A DNA stretch of 64,000 bases from Hippasteria phrygiana. Taxonomy: Eukaryota; Echinodermata; Asteroidea; Valvatida; Goniasteridae. The stretch covers positions 496,001 to 560,000 of the forward strand of contig JAZGUH010000412.1 of assembly GCA_037893225.1 (NCBI GenBank), given 5' to 3'. Under the pieces are notes generated by a model. That model saw nothing but the letters and a program-made list of their open reading frames with translations. It had not been told where the DNA came from and made no database searches. Positions 31,701 to 44,200 of the stretch are shown here, in pieces; the first letter of the stretch is position 1; each line of letters starts with the position of its first letter. A program made the position numbers and the translations under genes.

Positions 31701-34700
31701 CCATGTTAATTAACTTACCCCAAAAAAGAGAAGTGTAGTTGTTAGATGAACCGGCTGTTACTGATGGGACTCTGGTATGCCAAGAACAGGGCTGTTCAGC
31801 CAAGCATAGATGCAAACAATAGGCACCACACTGAATAGAGTGGTCCTGTTCATCCCACTTGGAGCCCCCCTTTCATGTAAATGAAAGCTTTGTTTGAAAA
31901 AGCTCCATCTATAAATTGCACTCCCATTCAAGAACAATATATTTGAAACATGAATGGATAAAGTGCCGCAGGAATGCGCCTTTAGACATCAACTGGCCGG
32001 GTGGTCTTTTTCAAACCACAGCTATGACCGTCGTCCGCATTCAAGACGTTAACTCATCGTTACATTTAGTATATTCTGACTGTCATCAGGAAAATGCGTG
32101 ATGACGATCAAAGCATACTGACCTAAACATCAAGTTAATAGCTCTGGTTCGTCTAAGAACCACACTTCAGGTTTTCTTTTTTTATTAGACTTAGTTACTT
32201 CACATGGTGTTTCTGCAAAATTTCTTTCCACTTTTGAGGATATGGAAATTATTCAGATTTCTGACTGGTTCTGCATAATTCAATCTCCTGTCATGTGGAT
32301 AACTTGAAAGACAGAGCAATAAGCACTCGTATATCATGGACCTCCTTTGACCCTGTACATTGAAAAACTGGAAAAAGCGGTTCTTGGTTGAAACAACTGC
32401 TGTAAACTCACCATGGACATGTCAATTTGTTCTGGATTGTTTATGCTAGGGAGATGTAGTCGAGTATTCCACCAACCAATTTCTAGCTTTAAACCAACAT
32501 TTTGGGGAGAGAGAGAGGAGCATGTGTGAACTTGCAATCGCCTCATTCACGTGGTCGCAAAGGATTGTGGGCAGATGTCATGGAGCAACTCCCCAGATGT
32601 CCGAATTCTGCTTGATTTATCATAATTACAACAGCGCCCTCAACAATTAAACTCATTGGATGTACGAGATATAACCATTAGAGGGCACTGTTAAAAATTT
32701 CGCGAAGTGAGCAGAATCCGGACGGCTTTGGAGTTGCTGCAGACATCTGCCCGCAATCCTTTGCGACCAATTGAATTGGGTGAGTGCGGGTTCAAATGTG
32801 CTTCTCTCTAAGGACCTCCTTATATGGCTTTTTGAATTTCAAATTTTTGGGCAAAGTTTGGATAGGTTTCTACAAGACAATGAGTTTTGAAATACAGTAC
32901 ACATGAACAAACCAAAGAATGCTAAAAAAAAATCCCGAAAATTACTTTTGCCAACCATTCAATTACTTATAATCTTTATGTCCCTTTACAATTTTAGATT
33001 TACTTGTAATTTATACTCCATTTCCCACTATCAATCTGATATTAGTAAAATGATTTCCCACATAGTAGCATGAAACCTGAGCATGGCAATATCTTTCATA
33101 CTTGGTTTTTTCCCTCTCTCATTGTGCACTGGCATGCAACATGGCTTCAGGCATGATAAGCATGTATTTTCTATCTGTATACCTTTACGATTTCTATATT
33201 GCATCAGAACATGTTTGCATGTCTCCTCTTTGATCAATTATGTCGTGTGGTTCCCTTTCTCTTCCTTTGCTGTGGCAATGCAGAACTGGAGTCAAGAGGT
33301 AAAGCACCCGTCCGCTGGCCAAGCTAGCCCTTAGATTTTGGGGTGTTTGTTTTGGGTTGTGAGCTGAAATTGGTGTCCATTCCTAGATGGCTGGGGTGGG
33401 TGGAAGGGGTAATAACCTACAGACATATCCGCAGATTGAAAAAGACCACCTGGCCAGTTGTCGTCTTTGTGCGCATTCCTGTGCATATCCAATCCATTGT
33501 TGGCTTATTGTATGTGTTACACTTGGCTGCACAAGCTCGTATGGCATACCAGCACCCCATTAATTACAGCCGGACAGAGGGGGTTAACCCCTTGTGCCGG
33601 GGTGTTATAATGGAGTGCCAGTATGCCAGACGGGGTTGTGCAACCAAGCGTAATGCACACAATAACTGAACAATGGATTGAAAATGTAGAAAATGCAGGT
33701 ATTGCCGTCAACCGGCCATGTGGTCTTTTTCAAATCACGGCTATACAGCAGCCAACCAGTACGGATTTTCAGTATTTCGTAAGTGTCGTTTTTTGCTGGT
33801 TTTGGTTTGGTGTGTGATGGTTTGTGGTTTTTTCTTTGGATTTCCGATGAGTTCTTTGCACCACTTGTATACTGTGCTTCATATCCCACTTTGCAGGTAC
33901 CTCTGTATTGGAATACATTTTGGTTTGTAATGTCCTCACAGTGTCCTACATGCACATGTGCTTTTTTTTCTGGTTCATCTGTCATCTTTCAAAATACAAG
34001 CAAATTTAATTTGTGTGTGAGATTTTCAGTTTCAGATTGCGCAGTGTTATATCGGTTGATTTTTGTACTAATAATGATAGTAGTATAGATATATCTTGAG
34101 GATATTCTCAGCAAAAATTAAAGCTGCGTGTGCTCTCTGTGCACTGAATTCTTAATATTGCTATAATTGACGCTTTGCATCTCTAGCAGGTAAATCTCAC
34201 AGCTTCAAAATCCTGGTTATGATTCTCTTTAATTAGTTAACCTTTTTGTTAACAAGATTTTCTCAATTCTTTTTTAAAAGGCAGTATTGCAGAATTTTGA
34301 TCTTACATACTTTTTCGAAACACCCACAGAACTATATTGGTTTTTCTTGTTACAAATCTACACACGTTGCTTTCCAAGAACTGGTTTCATTCTATTTAAA
34401 AATCTACAGTGCACATAAACTTGTGTGAGTTTGCCCCACATAAAGATTTCGGGTTTTAATCACATAATAATTCTAATCATGAGGAGTTGCTCATTTACAT
34501 GAAAACTCCTTGTTTGTTAATTTTTGTCAGTAAATTTCTAACTTTTTTCGTTCATAAGTTTCCTGCACACTTTGAAGGTATTTCTTGTTAAATTTACTAA
34601 TTTCGTTGTTTTTCATATCTTTACACATGTACTAACAAGTCTTGTTTTGAAAAGTTTATCTCGACGACTTTTTATATATTTTAACAAGTTACACTTGAAA

Positions 34701-35250
34701 AACATTTATTTTTTGCATGGGTTAAGCTTTTATGTGTGTATTGCAACAATTAATTTTCAATTTCAATAATTAAAGCATAAGACAGTTTACCCGTTCCTAT
34801 TGGTCGAGAGCCCATCACATGGGTGGTTTTAAACGGCCGATAAAACACCAACCGGTTTTAAACACTTTTCCGGTGTCACACGAAATTTAGAGTCCTACGA
34901 AATTTAGTCCATTTTATTGGTTAAACACTCCAGTAACCAGTCACTCTCCTAATAATGCAAACGCAATACTACCGATGCGTCCGTATTAAGAGTCCATAAT
35001 TTCATACTACACTGGCACTGCTGCGTACTGCACCACCTGGCGAGCACGTCGCGCACGCGTCACGCGTCATGCACGCGTCAATTTCCATATAAGGGAATGT
35101 TTAGCACTACTCGCTTGTGACAGGAACCATTAAATAGATAAAGGTATGTTTTACAAAATCATTGGAAATTTTCGGAGGTTTTTGCTGAATTATACAAAAA
35201 GGTATTTTATGAATGGGTATAAATATGTGCTGGGCCGGTATTAAACGTAC

Positions 35251-35281
<31 letters not shown>

Positions 35282-38200
35282 GGGGGGGCTGGATGCTGAT
35301 AATGACCCTCACCTTTGGCTTGGGTAATTATCAAGCGCCCAGGCCCCAAGGCGGTTTTAAACGTACATGTACGTTTAATGATTTATGAAATTTATGAAAT
35401 CAGTCGCAGCATCATTTTCATTTGCATTGTCAGGTGAAAGTCATATTTCATTATCGCATAACACCATCAAGGTATTATTGTGCCTGCATACCTGTTTCGG
35501 AAGAGTTTCCAATCTTGGACGTTGCCTTGTCAATATTCATGGCTGCAAATCACCATGCATGGCTGCATTTGTTTGTTTTTGGTATATTTCGTCAGGAAAT
35601 TTTCTGTTTACATGAGGAGTTTGAATGCATGGCTTGTTACTGGTATGAAATGCATTTTTTACATTTTCACAAAGTTTAAACTTGGGAGATTTCTGGGTAA
35701 TCTTGTGAACAGGTTTTCAAGAAAGAAACACAAAACTAATTTCCAATAACTTGGCTGAAACTCTTGAAGTTTTTTTGTTGTTTATGAATTTCCAGTGTTT
35801 GCCCGACTTCTGTTGTTTTCATATTTGTTGCACTGTCCATAGGTTTGATACTTTTGACAGCCATATCCAGAAGTTTGATTGACTTTTTTTTGGTTGCCTT
35901 TCAGAATCATCCAATCAGATGAAGCAAAGATCATCTTCACCAAGTACGAAGAAATGATGGACCTCTTGGGAAAGTACGTAACACCCTGAAGTATTAATTT
36001 TCAATGAATTTTTTTTCCACATACCCATAGATGTTTTTGGTCACTTATTATTCTTATGACCACACAATTTCAAATAATATCTTTTTTCCTCATAGTTTTT
36101 ATTATACCATGTCCTGATTCTGCAATTGTTCCCCAGGTACAATGACAACGTCTATAAAGAGTGGACGACCGGCGTGGAAGAGATTTGTAAGATTAACCTT
36201 AACCAGCCCCTCATTACTCGCAACAAGGACAACGATCTCATCTCGGTCAACTTTGATCCCAAGGTTTATACTCTTCATTATTATTTGGTTTCTATAAGTG
36301 GAATGAAGATGCCACATTATGATCCATAGTTTCAGTACTTAATGTTTGAGATGTCCACTTAATGCATAAACTGGTATCAATTTCACACAATTTCACAGGT
36401 TCTGAACTTATTTTTTTTTTTTGGGTCCCTGAAATTGGGGTCTTGTTTGAGGGCGGCATTTTTAGAATCCAGTTTTTGAAAATTGTGGATGGTTTTGGGG
36501 ATCTTTTTAAACTTGACACATTTCAGAATTCATAATGTCATTTTTAAAAAGTAAACTAAATGATCCCATGATGGAAGAGCTGAATATTGCTTATTCTAAA
36601 AAATGGCAAAAAAACGGCTTACCGGTCAAGAAATGACATTAAGTCAAAGTTTGTAAAATCTGGTCACAAATTGAGCTGGTCAACACCGGTATTTATACAT
36701 TACACGTCCTAATATAAGATTTATGATAATAATAATGCTTGCTTATATATATAGCACTTGATTGATACATGTACAAAGATATCAAAGCGCTCACAGTTCT
36801 TAACCCTGTTTATCTGACCATGAGATCAGTTTTATGCAGAAAGCTTCCAAATGTGTGATCATGGTGCTCTACATGATGTCATTTCCCTTTCCTGCGTGTA
36901 GCTTGTCGCAGTCCTGCGTGAAGTAAAGTACTTACTCATACGAGAGCAAGAAGGCATCCCGGAGAGTGCAGCCGGCATCTACTCCAAACACGAGACGCTG
37001 CGCAAGTTCAATGCCAACCTGGACCTAACGGTAGCCTGGTACAACAAGGTGCGGGAGATCGTGCTGGAGGTGGAATTTCCCCTGGTGGAAGGCCAGCTGG
37101 CTGACATCGACAGGCAGCTCAAGCAGGCCGAGAGTGACCTGAGCTGGGAGGCCGACACGGTCTGGGAGTATATCCAGGAGACGCGGGACCATGTGCACGA
37201 CCTGGAGAAGCGGGTGCAGAAGGCCAAGGACAGTGTGGACCTGATCAAGAAGATCATGGAGGAGTGGTCCAAGATGCCGCTGTTTGAGCGCAAGGAGCTG
37301 AAAGACACGGCCCTCTTGGCACTTGATGACCGGGAGGAGAGACTGAACAAGAGGTATGGGGAGATTACAACAGCCGGCGAGAGGATTCATACGTTAGTCA
37401 AGGTATGTTTTTTTGGTAGTAATTGTGGTTATTGATGAGGCCCCATCAATACTATTAGCTGTCTTTAATAATAGTCTTTAGTAATAGCTTGAAGGTCTGA
37501 CTGCAAGGTAAAAACGGGGGAAAAAGAAGAAAAAAGGGTTCAAATATTGGGTGGGGGGGTTTCAGCCCTAAGCCCCTGCTTCCATCAGCAAAGTACAAAA
37601 AATGGAAAATTTGTGGTTGTGGCTCTAAATCTTTTCATAAATTGAAGAATAAAGCGAATGAGTACTTAAGGTTGGAAAGTTTTGATAGCAGGGTGTGAAA
37701 TTGAGAATAATTGGCTGGGTGCTCCTGTAAACTGAGGTTGCCCGACGGTTCAAGTTTGTGTAAATTGACAGTGCCGGATGAGGATAACAGGTTTACGAAA
37801 GTGGTGCTCAGTATTTGAAGAAATGCAGTGGTGTGACTCAACAAGTTTCTGCCATGTAGAGTAGTAAAAATCTTGCTACATGTCAAATGATCAGTGGGAG
37901 CTGGCATTTAATAAAATAATGATTTTCACAATGTATTTCGGTATCATGCATGGCAGTTTGACTTGATGAATTTAGGTTGGTCTAGACAAGCTCTTAATTT
38001 GCACTAGAGAATATGATTACTGAATTCTCTATTTCTTTGGTCTTTTTATAAAGATTTGATTTAGGGAAACATATTTGCCCAGAATGTTGTGGCCATATTT
38101 TCAGAGCTGTAGTCGAGTCCCTGCAAGTCCTTTCACAAGTCCTTCCGCAAGTTCAGTCAGAAGTCCAGTCATGAAGCCCTTTCATAAAGCCGGTCACAAG

Positions 38201-41200
38201 TAACTGGATGAACAATGACAAAGGAATGCCTTTGTCAAAGCTCATTTGAATAGCTTGTGATTGGAATTAGGACTGAAGTGCTTGTGATGGACTTGCAGGG
38301 ACTTGCAGGGACTTGTGATGGACTTGTGATTGACTCAACTACATCTCTGCATATTTTATAATGTAGTGTATCCTTCATCTTTAATTTGTAGGAGAATTGT
38401 GAGCTGTTCAAAGCGGATGCAAGCACTGACATTTGGAAGGCCTATGTGGACTACGTGGACGACATGCTTGTGGATGGTTTCTTTGCTTGTATCAACTGTA
38501 GCATGAACTATATGTTGGAAAATACGGACAGCAAGTGTACGTCGCCACTCTTTGAGGCCAAGCTTGAACTGCAGGTAATGTGTGACAGCAGTAGAGCTTT
38601 AATGTGGAAACTCGGATTAATGTTGTGCTGTTGTGACACACACGAGTTGACTTTAGTATGTTCTCAATGTTTAAATTTGCTTTATTGCTGTATTATTTGA
38701 ACTGCAGGCCCCAGACATGGTCTTTGTGCCGTCGCTGGATTACGGCATTGCTAATGGGTTCTACGACCTGGTAGAGATGCTGATTAGTGACATCTATAAG
38801 ATGGCGTCGCTCGTCAAGAGACTGGCAGAGCACAACGGCTCAGAGCATTACCAGGTAAAAGTTTAAAATGGCCAAGTAAATGGGCTCATAAACTGAAATG
38901 GGACTGAGACGGAGGGGAGTATGAAATCACCTGTATTGCTCCCAATTCGTTTGTGTGTATTCTGGAGCCGTACGGATGACGCCATATGGCGCCAAAAAAA
39001 CAGTGCCACCAGGCCGGATGACACCATTGGCCGCTGTTTGTGCAGTTTCAATCCATTGTTGGGTTATTGTGTATATGTTACGCTTGACTGCACAAACACA
39101 TTGTAGTGGCTCGCTTGGCTGCCAGAGCCGCCGCGGCACCCCGACGTCTCCCGTAAAATACCGTACTCATGGGGTTAACAACTATGAGCAAGTTTGAGCA
39201 AGTACCACTGGTTAAATTATGACGTATCTTGTACCTGCTAAATAACGTCCAAGTGTAAACGATTCTTTTTAGATCCAGTCGGGCATTTTCAAAGACTCCC
39301 TTTATTCCAAGATGGAATCTTCAACAGTGGAATCTTCAACATTGATTCTGTTAAAAACACACATTATAGATCAACCTTTTGGAATTTTGTGCATTATTTT
39401 GTGGCGAAAGGACATGAAGAAACATGCGGCTTCTAAAACAGAAATTGGACAGCGACGTAATCATGTTTTCCTTTCTGTTTCTGTTTTGTTTTTTAGAGTG
39501 ACTTGGAAGAGATGCTTGATCTGTCGGACATGCGGCAGGAGTTGATGGACCGAGTCAATACCATCATGAACAAGGCTCAGGAGTACCGCAACTCCTTTGA
39601 CAATTACGCCTACCTGTGGGTGGATGACCGCAAGGAGTTCATGCGGCAGTTCCTGCTGTACAACCATGTGCTGACCACTGAGGAGATCGAGGCACACGCT
39701 GAGGACGGGGTGCCTGAATGCCCCCCGACCCTGGACCAGTTCAAGGAACAGGTGTGTGAAACACTGTGAAACCTTCAAATGGGATTTTGCTATTGAAAAT
39801 GGACAAGAGGATTGGGTGAATGTAGTTTTAACACTGGGCACACCCAGATTTGAAATGTTTAAATGTTGTTTTGCCTTTGAGAAAGAACTTGTTTAACTTC
39901 GAACTGTTAGGCCAGCTGATTTTTGTAAATTTGTTTATTTCAGATAAATTTATTTAGTTAGCAGTTTGCGGCAGTTTAATTCCGGTGGTCGAGTGGTTAT
40001 TAAGACGTCTGCACTAGTAAGCAGGAAGTCGTGGGTTCGAATCCCGCCTGTAAGCCTGTGAATTTTTTCACACAGGCTCTCGGAAAGCACTGAGCATACA
40101 GTGCTTCATATATTATGTCGGGAAAGGGCAAAAGACAAAATCTCTGTTCTAATTTACATTTTCATGTTTAAATTTCAAATTGGGAGCAGGGCATTCCTAC
40201 AGTATATAATTTATATCAATCTTCACACGTAGCTCATAATAAAACAAATGGACAGTGAAAGGAGTGCCTTCTTTGGTCCAAAATTACAGTTTTTTGTCCA
40301 AAAGTACAGTTTTCTTCTGTAATTCAGAAAACCCATTAAATTGAAATTTTCAGTCAGAGCACTGACATTGCAGCTTAATGAGTGAAAAGATTTATGGTGG
40401 TGAAGAAAATTAATCGCAGGAAATAGGAATAGGAATATAACCTGTAAATTCCAGATTACCGAATCAGTGCTTCACCACGCGGTTTACCTTGCCTTGTGTT
40501 TGGTGTTCAGCAGTTGTTCAGTATCTTTGTTCTGGGGGCAACTAGCCAAGGCCAAAATAAATTGTGCTGCTTCCGATTACATGGCATTTGAAAATAGTGT
40601 AGGTAGGCAGGGAATTTTTGTTGGCACTTTTTTGTGCTGATCATATGTAGGTGTCTACGTGTTTGTGTTAATGTTTAAAGCTAGTATTTACAGCATTTAT
40701 GGTTTTTTTGTTTGTTTCTATTTCAATTTTTCCCTGAAAACAAATTAGGGTTGTGGCCGTTAAAATAGGGTAAGTAGGGTAACCGGCAGCAGAACTATTT
40801 TTTTTTGGCCCCAGCTGTTGAACTTTTTCAATGTACATGAAACTAGCTGTGATACCCTATTGTCCATGCTAATTTGTACTTTATCTTCTACAGGTTGACT
40901 CGTATGAGAAGATCTACAGCGAAGTAGATGAGATCGGTGCCATCCACATCTTTGACACGTGGTTCCGCGTCGACGGCAGACCCTTCAAGCAGGCCCTGCT
41001 GAACATCATCAAGAAGTGGAGCTTCATGTTCAAACAGCACCTCATTGATCACGTCACAAACAGGTATCAACAGGACTACGTTCAATATTCTAGTCTGTCA
41101 TATCTCATCTGGAGGAATGCATAGATCTCTTTAAGGAAGAGGTAATAATGACATACGTCTGACAGTTAGATCATACAAGTAGGAGAAGCCAGTGGCCCAA

Positions 41201-44200
41201 AGTAGGTTCAACAGTAAGGTAGCACAAGAAATTTATTTTACACACATGTGATCCTAAAAGCATCATAACAAATGAAATCAGGGGAAATGCATAATGGAAA
41301 AAATGGTTCAATCCTACGGTAGCACAAGAGTTTTTAAGGGTACATCGAGGTTCACAGCCCTCCGACCCTTTAAAACCTTGACGTGCTCGGCCCTCCAACC
41401 CTGTAACACCTCGAACGCAACCTCAACTTTTCCCTTCTTTAATTCTGCATTTTATCCTTACCACATGTCTACCCCTGCCTTAATTGTTGTCTTCCCCAAC
41501 AGCCTGAGTGAGCTGCAAGATTTCATCAAGACGGCCAACACCGGACTGACCAAGCCGGTGGAGGAGGGTGACTACACTGGCCTAGTGGACTGCATGGGCC
41601 ATCTGATGGCCGTCAAGGACCGGCAGGCTGCTACTGATGAGATGTTTGAGCCTCTGAAGCAGACCATCGAGCTGCTCAAGACTTACGACCAGGAGATGCC
41701 CGAGGAAGTCCACACACAGCTGCAGGTCAGGATTATCTCTGCTTTTTTCAGGCTGGCATCCTTTCTGTCCAGCCTTTGCTATAATACCCCATCCATAGCT
41801 TCTGTCTCTTGACTGGTTTATAATATTGCACAAAGTATTCTACTGGTATTTTTACTCACCCTCAGACTATTCCCTGACCAAAATAGTACCATCCCATGAC
41901 CGAAATAGTACTACCCCATGGTTACCAAAATATCCATAGCAAATTTAGAGAATCTATGTAGAGTCTATCTGCTGAAGTGAACAGATCTAGGAAACACATA
42001 ACGCACATATTCCGAGTGGTACGACGGGCTCCACGGTGTCATTTTTTGATTAGAAACAGTGTATTGGGGCAAGGGATTTCTCACAGAAATGTTGTATTCT
42101 AAAAATATTAATGCAGGTAAAGGCCTAATTTGCCAACTGCCTACTTAAGTTTATTTTATCAGTAAAGTGGGAAACATCTGAATAATTGAATTTTAATATC
42201 TTTCAGGCTTTCAAGTATTCCTACTTTTTCCTGATTTTTCCTACTTTTTTCTTAAAATTCCTTTTTTCCCCCCAACTCCGAAAAATTAAATCTCATTGAA
42301 TAAATGTTACACAAGTACACTGTCATATGAAAATCACACAATAAGGGACTTGGATGCAAGAGTACTGTAACTTTCCTTCCGTGAGCTTAGTTAAGGATGG
42401 AGCACAAGTGTTGAGAGTATGCTGTGGACCTGGGTGAGTATCAACAAAAATTACTCCTGAAAGCCAGCAAAAGTTCTACTTTTATCCTGATTTTTTGTCC
42501 TCCAAAGTCCTACTTTTGTCCTGTTTTATGAAAAATGTTGTTCCCACTATTCTGCTACTTTTTCACCTGGGTCTTGAAAGCCTGATTTCTTGAAATGCAC
42601 ATTTTGGTAAATACAGGAGCTGCCAGAGCAGTGGAACAACACCAAGAAGATTGCTATCACGGTCAAGCAACAGGTGGCGCCCCTCCAAGCCAACGAGGTC
42701 TCCATCATACGCAGGAAGTGCACATCGTTTGATGTAAGTCACAATATTGACCCTTTAGAAGTTCCAGAACCGGCTGCCCACAATTCATCCCAGAGTTGGA
42801 TCAAGACAGCCTTGTCCCCAGGGTCGACTTTATTCATCCACAATTACCAGTAGTAGAGACCCTGGATGTGAAAGTACAAATGTACATTGCATATTCTGAT
42901 TAGTTTATACCACAATAGCAAGCTGAATGTTATGAATTATCACCCGTCATGATTCCTTGAATTTGAATTTTCCAAAACCTGTACATGAGAAAAACACTAA
43001 CAAATTAGAACTCTTCAAAAATGCCCCAAATGTCCTGTTGCTAAACCTGAGTCATAAAAGTTAGTTAATTTACCTTTTTTTTTCTTTTAATGCTATTGCA
43101 AAATTTATTTTTCAAACGTATGGAACCCCACCTAAACTGACATGCAGTTCATGGATTCTATAGCATACAGATCCTGTATACATACTACAGAAGCACACAC
43201 TATCTTGTAGTACCAGAATGTACTACACGGAACACATGGCCTGTGATGCAGCTAATTCTGATAATTAATTCATAATATCCAAGGTTCTCGGATATGCAAA
43301 TGATTAAAGCCAGGGTGAAAGAGGGCAACTTGTAGCTTACTGCTTGATCGCCGTGGGGACGGGGTTGGGATCAAAACAATTTTGACGGGGAATTTGAGAA
43401 TTATGATCACTCTGTGTTGTCAGTCAAAATAGGTAAAGTTTGGTATGATAACATCTGCACAGTGCTCACCAGTGCAGTCATCATATTTCAATACTGGAGA
43501 TTCAGGTTTCGAAAAATATTGCTATGATAACAATCTGCTAGGTAACAGTCTGAATACGGATGACGGCTATAGCTGCGGTTTGAAAAAGACCACCTGGCTG
43601 GTTGTCCGCTATACCCACATGCTTCCGTGTACTCAATCCATTGTTTGCCTATTGTGTGCATTATACTTGGCTGCACAAGCCCACATTGGCATACCAGCAC
43701 CCTTTAAAGCTAGTGTACACGGTTAGTAATCCTCCCAAAAATGTGTTATTTTGAAAGTGAACAAAGAAAACTGGCAGGAGCAGGATTCGAACCTGCGACC
43801 TCTAGAATACCATACCGGCGCTCTACCAACTGAGCTATCTCCCAAATTGTACGGTAACCCGGAGGTCGCAGGTTTGAATCCCGCTCCTGCCAGTTTCTTT
43901 GTTCACTTTCAAAATGTATTCAAATTCAGTTTTCCTTGTGGATTGTTTGACGAAATTTCTTTTTACTGAATTATTACGAAATACCATACTAGACTGTAAG
44001 TTAAGAAAACGGGCGCACGCGTAGTGTACCAGAGCGACGCGTTGTAACCAGTGCATGCAGTGGATCTTGGACGTTCCACTCGGCCCTCAGCCTTTGTACA
44101 TGTTATGTGACCAATTGAAAACGATTCCATTTAAAAAAATTAGGCTCATTTTACAAGAGGGCGCTATAACAAATGCCGCCCGGACGGTTGAAAATGAATG

